Source: an uncultured Gammaproteobacteria bacterium (lineage in GTDB: Bacteria > Pseudomonadota > Gammaproteobacteria > Pseudomonadales > Porticoccaceae). From it: a stretch of DNA of 64,000 nt. The notes under the pieces were generated by a model. That model ran no database searches and was not told the DNA's origin. It saw only the letters and a list, made by a program, of their open reading frames with translations. A program made the position numbers and the translations under genes. The stretch is taken from NCBI GenBank assembly GCA_913060555.1, contig CAJXRS010000002.1:1-64000 (forward strand), read 5' to 3'. Shown one piece after another: positions 36,901 to 44,547 of this stretch; positions within the stretch are counted from its first letter, which is position 1; each line of letters begins with the position of its first letter.

Positions 36901-38329
36901 CTTTCGTTGCGGTGCCACGGACTACCTCACCAAACCCATTCATTTCACCGTGCTCAAGGAGCGGGTCGGGCGGCTGATCAAGGCCAACCGGGCCGAGGTG
37001 CGCGCCCGCACCCTGGCGTTCGCGGACTCGCTTACCGGCCTGCCCAACCGCGCCAGGCTCAACCAGGAACTGGGCTTCACGCTCAATCAGGCAAGCCTCA
37101 ACGATGAGCGCGTAGCAGTACTGTTTCTCGATCTCGACAACTTCAAGAACGTCAACGACAGCCTCGGACACCAGGTTGGGGACCTCCTGCTCAAGGCTGT
37201 GGCCGACCGCCTGCGCCGCTGCCTGAGGCGCAGCGACTTCATTGCCCGGCTGGGCGGGGACGAGTTCACCGTGATCCTGCGGCGCGTCGAAAATGACGAG
37301 ATCGTTTCCAACATCGCCCGCAACATTCTCGAAGCCCTGAATGAGCCCTTCGTCTTCATCCAGAAGCGCATGCTGGTATCGACCAGCATCGGCATCTCGA
37401 TCTTCCCGGATCATGGCGAGGATGTCAGCTCCCTGCTCAAGCATGCCGATCTGGCCATGTTCAAGGCCAAGGAAACCAAGAACCGGTACTGTTTCTATAC
37501 CCATGGCATGGAAGACGCGGTGTCCCGCAAGCTGCAGCTCCAGCAGGAGCTGCGCCACGCGCTCGACAACGATCATTTCGTGCTCTACCTGCAGCCCCAA
37601 TACGACCTACGCGAGCGCCGGGCGGTAGCCGCCGAAGCCCTGGTCCGCTGGCGCCGCGAGGACGGCAAGATACTGACTGCGGGCAATTTCATACCGCTCG
37701 CCGAAGAGACTGGGTTGATCACCGAGCTGACCGATCTGGTGCTGGAGAAAGCCTGTGTGCAGATCCGGGCCTGGCTGGATCGGGGTTATCCGGTGAAGCT
37801 GGCGGTCAATCTCTCGGCGCGGGATTTCGCCATCCCCGGGAGGTTGTTCGCGCGGGTCGCGGACCTCACCCGCAAGTACGGCGTACCCACGCGGCTGCTG
37901 GAACTGGAAATCACCGAGAGCATGCTCATGGAGGATCCGGAGCGCAGCCGTGAGGAACTGCTGGAATTGAAAAACGCCGGCTTCAGCCTGTCCATCGATG
38001 ATTTCGGCAGCGGCTATTCGTCCTTGTTCTACCTCAAGAACCTGCCGGTTGACGTGCTCAAGATCGACCGCGCCTTCGTCAAGGATCTGGAGGAAACCAG
38101 CAATCGCCGCGATATTCCGGTGATCACCGGAATCATCGCGCTGGCGCGCAGCCTAGGGCTGCACACGGTTGCCGAAGGCGTGGAGACCGAACCCCAGAAG
38201 AAAGTGATCGAGTCGCTGGGCTGTGAGCTGATTCAGGGCTACCTGATCAGCGAGCCACTGCCCGCGCTTGAGTTCGAGCGGCGTTTCCTGGCCGATTTCG
38301 CCACCGATTCTGCCAAGGTGCGGAGTTGA
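33914..38329 (+). CDS. Hybrid histidine kinase with REC-HPt-REC-GGDEF-EAL
   Basis: This is a 1471-aa inner-membrane sensor. TM1 is at about 11-32, a periplasmic region to about 174, TM2 at about 175-197 and HAMP at about 198-250. HisKA has His277 (NVTHELRTPMNG), then HATPase (FEISDTGIGIG, GTGLGLTIC). A degenerate receiver lies at about 505-610. Then come REC with Asp698 (MMDCNMPVMDG), HPt with His836 (AHALKGSAS), REC with Asp955 (LIDAMMPEING), GGDEF at 1114-1118 with an RRSD inhibitory site, and EAL (AEALVRW, NLSARDF, LEITES, IDDFGSGYSSL). All catalytic motifs look intact, so it may both make and degrade cyclic-di-GMP. I chose the GTG at 33914, 11 nt after the binding-protein stop, because TM1 follows at once. 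Confidence 0.88.
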   Translation: MLRLRNLRFRQQLVLLFVIGALLVTLIGSIAASRFASNLVEQEMRRQGLSVTRTLGQNAKLAMLYESTEAAADAVQSVAGFPDIQVLEIRAASGTLLYRDETGPVVPAPGPLAPEGYLEMDTADSWLFRLDVVAERAEDWNPSLEKGLAPQEPERLGQVTVALHKRTQHELAQRILLGILGTSSLAAGLLLLFLIQISRRITRPLESLARVMGQAEHGDLAVRADLKGGQADILEMQHAFNSMMNELESRDQELQRARDAAVESARLKGEFAANVTHELRTPMNGVLGLLDLLRDTRLGARQVEYLDLARKSAEGLLSLIDNILDFSKNDSGVIRITTDEVIFRDLLEEIINLIGTQALSKGVDIGYFMAPEVPAVLSLDAAKLKQVLINLLGNAIKFTEVGEVFLRVSLSADSAARLRFEISDTGIGIGPNQRKRIFEPFTQADASSSKRYQGTGLGLTICRQLVDIMGGTIGLDTEVGRGSCFWFEVPFAAPAQARALQTPRVEPASLPVRAVCVLGSDQGYAFIADTLRREQLGCVRALDLRSVRIALERIQAGGEPPLAIVDDTIYFSHRDEFDDLAALGRARVCVLLNPFSKLEIAAGKVVRTLEKPVLFAPLARFASDLSAADARPPEPEASVREPVFTAELRVLLVEDNAVNQQVALEMLSRLGVMADLAEHGEQALAMATRAEYDLIMMDCNMPVMDGYEATRRIRALEVDRQTPIIAMTATTGEEERQRALEAGFSDFLYKPVRLEALSVMVSRWAQATAPDVDASPPQVREQAAYSPAAMQELHDSVGDVTYRMVESFLEDTPVYLDSLKSALLENDARRVYEIAHALKGSASTFGAAPFLEVVAALENKGKAEDLAGGEALASACGERFADLRKELERYQFAETGHQDGSPRKHQLLIADDDRTLRLALRGTFEGEEFEILEAADGAQAIALCERAMPDIILIDAMMPEINGFDACQRIRQLPGGGDLPILVITSLDDEDAIVRAFRCGATDYLTKPIHFTVLKERVGRLIKANRAEVRARTLAFADSLTGLPNRARLNQELGFTLNQASLNDERVAVLFLDLDNFKNVNDSLGHQVGDLLLKAVADRLRRCLRRSDFIARLGGDEFTVILRRVENDEIVSNIARNILEALNEPFVFIQKRMLVSTSIGISIFPDHGEDVSSLLKHADLAMFKAKETKNRYCFYTHGMEDAVSRKLQLQQELRHALDNDHFVLYLQPQYDLRERRAVAAEALVRWRREDGKILTAGNFIPLAEETGLITELTDLVLEKACVQIRAWLDRGYPVKLAVNLSARDFAIPGRLFARVADLTRKYGVPTRLLELEITESMLMEDPERSREELLELKNAGFSLSIDDFGSGYSSLFYLKNLPVDVLKIDRAFVKDLEETSNRRDIPVITGIIALARSLGLHTVAEGVETEPQKKVIESLGCELIQGYLISEPLPALEFERRFLADFATDSAKVRS

Positions 38330-38362
38330 GAGCCCGGTAGCGTGTTCAATCGTCACTGCGCG

Positions 38363-38398
38363 GATGGGCCGTTCGCTCGGCAAGCGATATGGCCCGTC
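38363..38398. terminator. Two-part stem-loop between convergent genes
   Basis: The outer stem pairs GATGGGCC (38363-38370) with GGCCCGTC (38391-38398), including one G-U pair. The inner stem pairs TCGCT (38373-38377) with AGCGA (38383-38387). It lies between the hybrid kinase stop and the SDR stop, where a bidirectional terminator is expected. Confidence 0.55.
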
Positions 38399-39416
38399 AG
38401 ACCAGCCCGCGCGAGACGAGCGCCTCGGCCGCTGCTATCAGCGCCCGGTCGGGCGGGATGAAATCAATGTCGAGGCGCCGCCGCGCTTTGTCGGAACACA
38501 ACTCATCCATATGGCCGACGCTGGGCAGTGCGGTGCGAATCTCTCCGTCGAATAGCGCGAGGAGCCGCAGGAGCCACGGCGGCGCAGCCCGGGTGGGCAT
38601 CCTGCGGCGTGGGTAGGTGCTCTTCAGAACCTTTCCCCAATCGGTGAGCCACAGCGACCCAGAGGCGAGAATGAAGCGCTGACCCTGGGTGCGGTCGCGC
38701 TCCAGCGCGCGCACATGAGCGGCGGCGACATCGCGGACATCGACGATGGACAGGCCTAGGCGGGGCAGCATCGGGTCGCGACCGCGCAGGATCCGGCTCA
38801 CCAGTTGCATTGAACTGCCGAACCGATCATCGAGGAGCGGGCCGAGGATGAGTGTGGGATTGAAGACCGTCAGCCGGAGCCCCTCGTGCGCAGCGATCTT
38901 CCAGGCGGTACGTTCGGCGATGACCTTGGAATGAGCGTAGGGCTGTGCCGGGAGCCCGGCAGCATCCGACCAGTCGTCTTCTGTGAAGATATGTCCGTCG
39001 CGGCGCCACGGCTGGACCACTGCAATGGCGGAGGACGTGAGGACCACCCGGTCGATGCCCGCTGCCTTGGCGGCGTAGAGCGCCCGCCGGGTGCCATCGA
39101 CCGCCGGGCGGATCAGGTCGTCGGGACTCTTCGGCTGGGTGATCGGGCACGGCGACGCGGTATGGACCAGGGCAGAGGCGCCCGCCATCGCCTCTGCCCA
39201 ACCCGCGTCACGGGTCAGATCCAGCGCTGCGAACTCCAGTCTACTGCTGGTATTGTCGTCCATATGCGGCAGTACCGCACGACGCACCTGTTCCGCCATC
39301 GCGGGATTGCGGACTGAGGCGCGGACGCTGTAGCCCGCTTGTATGAGCGCCAGCACGACGTGCTTGCCGAGAAACCCCGACGCGCCCGTCACGACCACCC
39401 GCATCGCTGATGACAT
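38397..39416 (-). CDS. Extended SDR / dihydroflavonol reductase-like epimerase
   Basis: This 339-aa NAD(P)-dependent protein has a Rossmann motif near the N terminus (VVVTGASGFLGKHVVLALIQ), DLTRDAGWAEAMAG, VHTASPCP, VVLTSSAIAV, the active-site YAHSKVIAE (Tyr-x3-Lys) and FNPTLILGP. This is the NAD-dependent epimerase/dihydroflavonol-4-reductase type. The substrate is unknown. The ATG at 39416 follows GAGGG with good spacing. It is last in the minus-strand series that starts with pilG, 108 nt after the acyl-CoA dehydrogenase gene. Confidence 0.85.
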   Translation of the reverse strand: MSSAMRVVVTGASGFLGKHVVLALIQAGYSVRASVRNPAMAEQVRRAVLPHMDDNTSSRLEFAALDLTRDAGWAEAMAGASALVHTASPCPITQPKSPDDLIRPAVDGTRRALYAAKAAGIDRVVLTSSAIAVVQPWRRDGHIFTEDDWSDAAGLPAQPYAHSKVIAERTAWKIAAHEGLRLTVFNPTLILGPLLDDRFGSSMQLVSRILRGRDPMLPRLGLSIVDVRDVAAAHVRALERDRTQGQRFILASGSLWLTDWGKVLKSTYPRRRMPTRAAPPWLLRLLALFDGEIRTALPSVGHMDELCSDKARRRLDIDFIPPDRALIAAAEALVSRGLV

Positions 39417-39524
39417 CGTGCCCTCTGGCTTCCTTGGTGAAGATCGCCGCCATCGAGGTGCGATTCTAGCGCTGGTATCGATTCTGCGTTTGCTTTTTCG
39501 AGGGACCACCGGTCCCGGCCACAC

Positions 39525-41324
39525 TCAGAACCAAGCGTCGCGCATCTCGAATGGCGCCGGGTTGGCGGTGCGGAGCACTTCCGCCTGCCAATGGATCTGC
39601 GGCAGTTCCCATTCAAGGTAGTACCGCGCGGTCTGGAGCTTGCCGCGGTAGAAGTTGCGGTCTTCCGGATGCGGGTCGCGCGCCAGGCCGGCCGCTGCGG
39701 CCAGCGCCTGCTTGAGCCATAGCCAAGCCGCCAGTACCCGGCCGTAAAGGTCGAGGTACTGGGTTGCATTGGCCATGCCCAGATCGACGTCCTCGGCTAT
39801 CTTTTCCAGCACCGCGGTGGTGGTGGTATCGAGGATCTGCAGCGCCTCTTCCAGGGCTTCGCCGAAACCGGCGGTTTCGGCGCTCGCTGCGGCGGCGGCG
39901 ATGTCGATGCGCGCGGCGGCCAGCAGGGCGCGATGCCCGGCGCCGCCGCGCATGCGGACCTTGCGCCCCAGCAGGTCGATACCGTGGATGGCTTCGGCGC
40001 CCTCGTGGATGGGGTTCAGGCGCTGGTCGCGATACAGCTGCTCGGCGCCGTATTCGCGCATATAGCCGGCGCCGCCGAGAATCTGGATGGCGTGGTCATT
40101 GCCGATGCAGCCGTATCTGGACGGCCAGGATTTGACGATCGGGGTGATCAGGTCGAGCAGCAATGCGGCCTGCTCGCGGCGCTCGGCATCCGGGGCGGTA
40201 TGCTGGTCCTCGAACAGGCTGCTGGCGTAGAGGCACATGAACAGCCCGCCCTCCGCATAGGCCTTTTGGGCGAGCAGCATGCGGCGCACATCGGCGTGCT
40301 CCACCAGCATGACCTGCGGTGAGTTGGGGTCGCTGCAGGACGGCAGCCGGCCCTGGGGGCGGTTGCGGGCATAGTCCAGCGCCAGGTTGTAGCCCTGGTA
40401 GGCCAGTGCCGCGGCGCCCAGTCCGATACCGATGCGCGCCTCGTTCATCATCTGGAACATGTATCCCAACCCCTGGTGGGCTTCGCCGACCAGGTAGCCC
40501 GTGGCGCCGTCGCGTTCGCCAAAGTTGAGCACCGTATTGGTGGTGTTGCGATAGCCCATCTTGTGGTTGAGGCCGGCCACCGTGACGTCGTTGCGAACGC
40601 CCGGAGTGCCGTCTTCGCCGACCAGGTACTTGGGCACGATGAACAGCGAGATGCCCTTGACTCCGGCGGGCGCGCCGCGGATCTTGGCGAGCACCATGTG
40701 GATGATGTTGTCGGTGATGTTGTGATCGGCGCAGCTGATGAACATCTTCTGTCCAGACAGCCGGTAACTGCCGTCCGCCGCGGGCTCGGCGCTGACCTGG
40801 ATATCGCCCAGGGCAGAACCCTGACCGGGCTCGGTCAATGCCATGGTGCCATTGGCGCGGCCGGACATCAGTAGCGGCAGGTAGCGGGCTTTCTGTTCTG
40901 CGGAGCCGAACGCGCGCAACAGGTTGATCACGCCGATGGTGATGAAGGGATAGGCGGCGGTGCTGACGTTGGCTGCGTTGATATAGGCCATCACCAATCG
41001 GAAGATGACCTCGGGAAGCTGTGCGCCGCCTTCCTCGACGGTCTCATGGGCGGCCAGGAAGCCGGCTTGGGCGAATGCTTCCCAAGCCGCCCGGGTTTCC
41101 GGAATGAGCCGCACGGTGTCGCCGTCGAGGGTGGGTTCGTTGGCATCGCCCTTGGCATTGTGGTCGGCGAAATACTTCTCTGCCACTGCTTTCGCCGTCG
41201 CCAGGGTGGCGTCGAACACCTCGCGGGAATGATCCGCGTACGCCGGGCGTTGCAGCAGTTCCTCGGTGTTCAAAGCCTCATAGAGCTGAAACGCGATGTC
41301 GCGCTCGTTGAGCAATGGGATCAT
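39525..41324 (-). CDS. Acyl-CoA dehydrogenase, DmdC-like
   Basis: This 599-aa FAD enzyme is longer than standard acyl-CoA dehydrogenases (about 380) because of a C-terminal domain (about 470-599, ALEEALQILDTTTTAVLEKIAEDVDLGMANATQYLDLYG). The core shows ALTEPGQGSALGDIQ, SGQKMFISCADHNITDN, MMNEARIGIGLGAAAL, QILGGAGYMREYGAEQLYRD and NPIHEGAEAIHGIDLLGRK. Length and architecture match 3-(methylthio)propanoyl-CoA dehydrogenase (DmdC) and related long enzymes. The ligase gene just upstream is DmdB-like. No dmdA or dmdD is visible, so it may act on other medium-chain acyl-CoAs. Confidence 0.88.
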   Translation of the reverse strand: MIPLLNERDIAFQLYEALNTEELLQRPAYADHSREVFDATLATAKAVAEKYFADHNAKGDANEPTLDGDTVRLIPETRAAWEAFAQAGFLAAHETVEEGGAQLPEVIFRLVMAYINAANVSTAAYPFITIGVINLLRAFGSAEQKARYLPLLMSGRANGTMALTEPGQGSALGDIQVSAEPAADGSYRLSGQKMFISCADHNITDNIIHMVLAKIRGAPAGVKGISLFIVPKYLVGEDGTPGVRNDVTVAGLNHKMGYRNTTNTVLNFGERDGATGYLVGEAHQGLGYMFQMMNEARIGIGLGAAALAYQGYNLALDYARNRPQGRLPSCSDPNSPQVMLVEHADVRRMLLAQKAYAEGGLFMCLYASSLFEDQHTAPDAERREQAALLLDLITPIVKSWPSRYGCIGNDHAIQILGGAGYMREYGAEQLYRDQRLNPIHEGAEAIHGIDLLGRKVRMRGGAGHRALLAAARIDIAAAAASAETAGFGEALEEALQILDTTTTAVLEKIAEDVDLGMANATQYLDLYGRVLAAWLWLKQALAAAAGLARDPHPEDRNFYRGKLQTARYYLEWELPQIHWQAEVLRTANPAPFEMRDAWF

Positions 41325-41385
41325 GGGTGGCCGGTCTTCTTGTAGTGAAGTAAGGGATAAAGGCGCCGGCGGGCGGCGCCCGGCG

Positions 41386-43005
41386 TCAATAACTGTAGGA
41401 TTTGAACTGGTCGCGCAGATCCTTCTTGCTGACCTTGCCGGTGGCCGTGTGGGGAATGAATTCCACGAACACGCAGTCCTCGGGAATCCACCAGTTGGCG
41501 ATCTTGCCCTTGAGAAAGTCGAGGATGTCCTCCTTTTTCGGCTCCGCTCCCGGCCGCTTGACCACCAGCAGCAGCGGGCGCTCGGTCCATTTCGGGTGCG
41601 GCACGCCGATGACTGCGGCCTCCAGGACATCGGCGTGGCCCATGGCGGCATTTTCGATGTCGATGGAGCTGATCCATTCGCCGCCGGACTTGATCACGTC
41701 CTTGGTGCGGTCGGTGATCTGCATGTAGCCGTGGGAGTCGATGGTGGCGACATCCCCGGTATCGAACCAGCCGTCGGGAAGGTGGGCATCGGATTCTGCC
41801 ATCCGGTAATAGCCGCTGCACACCCAGGGGCCGCGAACCTGCAACTGCCCCGAAGTCTTGCCGTCCCAGGGAAGCTCCTCCCCCTGGTCGTTCACGACGC
41901 GCATCTGGACACCGTAGATGAGGCGGCCCGCCTTGAGGCGATAGGCCATTTTTTCTTCGTCCGGGAGTTCTTCCATCCACGGAAGCAAAGTGTTCAGGGT
42001 GCCCAGCGGGCTCATTTCGGTCATCCCCCAGCCCACATGCATATAAACGCCGAGCTGGTCCATGGCACGCATCAGCGCCTCCGGGCAGGCGGCGCCGCCT
42101 ACCACCACTCGCTTCAGGGAGGGCACGCTGCCGCCGCTTTCCCGCAAGTGATTGGCGAGCGCCAGCCACACCGTGGGTACACCCAACGCCAGATTGACGC
42201 CTTCGTCGTTGATCAGCTCCGCGAGGGTGGCGCCATCGCCCATCTTGGGCCCGGGAAACACCAGCCGGGCGCCGGCCGCCGCCGCGGAATAGACTACACC
42301 CCAGGCGTTGACGTGGAACATGGGCACCACTGGCATCACGGTGTCGCCGGCAGCCAGGCCGATGACATCCCGCTGCCCGGTAGCCAGGCAGTGCAGCACG
42401 GTGCTGCGGTGGGAATAGAGCACGCCCTTGGGGTGGCCCGTGGTTCCCGAGGTATAGCACAGGGAGGAAGCGCTGTTCTCGTCCAGCGCCGGCCATTGGT
42501 AATCCGCGGGCTGGTCGGCGAGCAACGCCTCATAGCAATGCACGTTCTTCAGCGTCGTCGCCGGCATGGCTGCCGGACTGGTCAGCACCACGAACCCCTT
42601 GACCGTTTCCAGTTGCTCCTGGAGTTGCTCCAACAGGGGCACGAAGGCGACATCGGTGAAGATCCACTGGTCCTCGGCGTGGTTGACGATATAGGAGATC
42701 TGCTCGGGAAACAGGCGCGGGTTGATGGTGTGGCAGACATGGCCGGAGCAGCTGATGCCGTAATACAGCTCGAAGTGCCGGTAGTCGTTCCAGGCCAGGG
42801 TGGCGACGCGGTCGCCCTCTTGAAGACCCAGCCCGGAGAGCAGGTTGGCGACCTTGCGCGCCCGGAGAAAGGCCTCGCCAAAGGTATATCTGTGGCGGGG
42901 GTTATCGGCGGATACCGAGACGATCTCGGTATCCGCAAACACCTGTTCTGCGTATTGCATGATCGAGGTGATGGTCAGCGGATCGCTCATCATCTGACCG
43001 AGCAT
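41386..43005 (-). CDS. Acyl-CoA ligase (AMP-binding), DmdB-like
   Basis: This 539-aa ANL-family enzyme activates a carboxylic acid with ATP and CoA. It shows the P-loop [40 protein letters not shown] (A5), [34 protein letters not shown] (A7-A8) and the catalytic Lys in [12 protein letters not shown]. The length equals that of DmdB-type 3-methylmercaptopropionate-CoA ligases, a branch of medium-chain ligases. It is 61 nt upstream of the DmdC-like dehydrogenase, giving an activation and oxidation pair. Substrate is inference. Confidence 0.88.
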   Translation of the reverse strand: MLGQMMSDPLTITSIMQYAEQVFADTEIVSVSADNPRHRYTFGEAFLRARKVANLLSGLGLQEGDRVATLAWNDYRHFELYYGISCSGHVCHTINPRLFPEQISYIVNHAEDQWIFTDVAFVPLLEQLQEQLETVKGFVVLTSPAAMPATTLKNVHCYEALLADQPADYQWPALDENSASSLCYTSGTTGHPKGVLYSHRSTVLHCLATGQRDVIGLAAGDTVMPVVPMFHVNAWGVVYSAAAAGARLVFPGPKMGDGATLAELINDEGVNLALGVPTVWLALANHLRESGGSVPSLKRVVVGGAACPEALMRAMDQLGVYMHVGWGMTEMSPLGTLNTLLPWMEELPDEEKMAYRLKAGRLIYGVQMRVVNDQGEELPWDGKTSGQLQVRGPWVCSGYYRMAESDAHLPDGWFDTGDVATIDSHGYMQITDRTKDVIKSGGEWISSIDIENAAMGHADVLEAAVIGVPHPKWTERPLLLVVKRPGAEPKKEDILDFLKGKIANWWIPEDCVFVEFIPHTATGKVSKKDLRDQFKSYSY

Positions 43006-43108
43006 GGAGGCCTCCGTCGAAGAATGGCTGGGATTCTGATGGGTAATGCGGAAAGTTTAGCACAGGGCCCGGGCGCGACCCTGGGCGCCGGCCCTGTCCG
43101 CGTCGCGG

Positions 43109-43600
43109 TCAGGCCTGTTCCGCGGGCGCTTCGCGGGCGAGGGCTTCGAGCAGTTCGAAATCCGGGATCAGCGCGGGTTCGCCGCCGATATCGACCAGCA
43201 GCGCGGCGCCTTTGGGCGGTGGTACCTCGCGGGCGCACAGGTCGCTGTCCGCGCCCAGCCGCAAGGGTCTGGGCGGATCCTGAATGGCGAGACCGTAATG
43301 GCTGCGCGGCGCGGTATCGCCCCGCATCTTGATCACCACCATGCGCCGGGCAGCGTCGCGGGGCGCGCCCGGGTCTCCGCCGATGGCCTCGTAGTCGAGC
43401 AACGGGATTTCCAGTTCCCGCCAGCGCGCCCAGCCGAGCAGCCAGTCGGCATGCGCGCCGTGCGCCGCCAGCGGGGGTTCCTCGACCACCTCGGCGATGG
43501 CGTTGAGCGGCACCAACAGCTGCAGGCGCCGGCCCGACAGCGTCAGCAGTGCGCACTCGACGGGCGCCTGGGGGGCCAGGTCCGGTTCCGCGTCTGTCAT
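43109..43600 (-). CDS. chpC: CheW-like pilus chemosensory protein ChpC
   Basis: This 163-aa CheW-type scaffold (ECALLTLSGRRLQLLVPLNAIAEVV, then WARWRELEIPLLDYEAIGG) is expected to couple additional receptors to the ChpA kinase. It is more divergent than PilI in this cluster. Its start overlaps the chpB stop by 4 nt, and its order at the end of the cluster matches pilGHIJK-chpABC of Pseudomonas. Confidence 0.82.
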   Translation of the reverse strand: MTDAEPDLAPQAPVECALLTLSGRRLQLLVPLNAIAEVVEEPPLAAHGAHADWLLGWARWRELEIPLLDYEAIGGDPGAPRDAARRMVVIKMRGDTAPRSHYGLAIQDPPRPLRLGADSDLCAREVPPPKGAALLVDIGGEPALIPDFELLEALAREAPAEQA

Positions 43601-44547
43601 CGGGCTTCCGCCATGAGAGGGAGAGCAACATCATCCCGGTCGGCACGCTGCTGGCCGCCCGCCGCGGGCCGATGGCGGTGATTGAAACGCCGTGCCAGCG
43701 CTTGCAGCGAGCCGATGTAATCGGCGCCGCCACGGGCGATCACCGCCTCCGGCATGGCGCGGGCGACGCAGTCCGAGGGGTCCTGCACCCATACCTCCCC
43801 GCCCTGTTCGCGGATGTGCTGGCTGCCCAGTACGCCGTCATCCCCGAGACCGCCGAATACGATCATCCCGGCGCGCTCGCGATAGGTCAGTGCCAGGTTT
43901 TCCGCGAGCTGATCGATGTTGGGCCGATAGGGCTCCGGCCAGGCTCCGGAGAGAACGCGGAGTTCCGCTCCGGGACGCAGGCGCAATCGCCGTTCCGGGT
44001 GCACCAGGGCCAGAGACCCCTCCAGCAGGAAATCCGTTGCCGTGGCGATCCCTGCCCGCCAGTCGCTGTCGCGGCTGAGCCAGCGTTGCAACTGGTCCAG
44101 ATGGCCGGGGTCGATGTGCTGTGCGTACAGCAGGGCCAGTCCCGCCGCTCTGGGGACGGCGGAGAGGAATTGTGCCACGGCCGCCGGGCCTCCCGTCGAG
44201 GCGGCCAGCAGCCATACGCGTTCGGCGCGTGCCGCACTGGTCAGGTCTCCCAGTGGCCGGCGGGCTGCGGTGATGCGTTGCCGCAGACTTTGCTTCCAGG
44301 ATGCGAAGGCGGTGCGCGATCGGGCCAGGAAATCGGCCTCGATGTGCAGGTGGAAACACGCGGCGACCTCGCGTGCCGAGTCTTCGCGGCGCTCGATCTC
44401 GATCAGCAGGTCGATGTCGCGCCAGTCCGCCGCCGCCATGTCCTGGGGCCGGCTGGTGTCGAACAGCACCAGGTGGCCGAGTTCCTCCAGCGCGCGGCGC
44501 AGTGGCGCCCGGTCCCAGGGGCCGTCAGAGACCATGGCCACTTTCAC
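43597..44547 (-). CDS. chpB: CheB-type methylesterase ChpB
   Basis: This 316-aa protein has a divergent receiver-like N-terminal part without a clear phospho-acceptor pattern (about 1-110). A CheB esterase domain follows with the catalytic Ser in LLAASTGGPAAVAQFLSA (about 130), His in YAQHIDPGHLDQL, and Asp in FGGLGDDGVLGSQHI (about 240). It should demethylate or deamidate PilJ. It overlaps chpA by 23 nt and chpC by 4 nt. Confidence 0.87.
   Translation of the reverse strand: MKVAMVSDGPWDRAPLRRALEELGHLVLFDTSRPQDMAAADWRDIDLLIEIERREDSAREVAACFHLHIEADFLARSRTAFASWKQSLRQRITAARRPLGDLTSAARAERVWLLAASTGGPAAVAQFLSAVPRAAGLALLYAQHIDPGHLDQLQRWLSRDSDWRAGIATATDFLLEGSLALVHPERRLRLRPGAELRVLSGAWPEPYRPNIDQLAENLALTYRERAGMIVFGGLGDDGVLGSQHIREQGGEVWVQDPSDCVARAMPEAVIARGGADYIGSLQALARRFNHRHRPAAGGQQRADRDDVALPLMAEAR

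Noticed and set aside
38397-43005. Downstream SDR, dehydrogenase and ligase as part of the Pil-Chp chemosensory system
   Set aside because: They share the strand, but a gap of about 100 bp precedes the ligase gene and the protein types are ordinary acyl metabolism. Readthrough is possible, but no functional link is supported.
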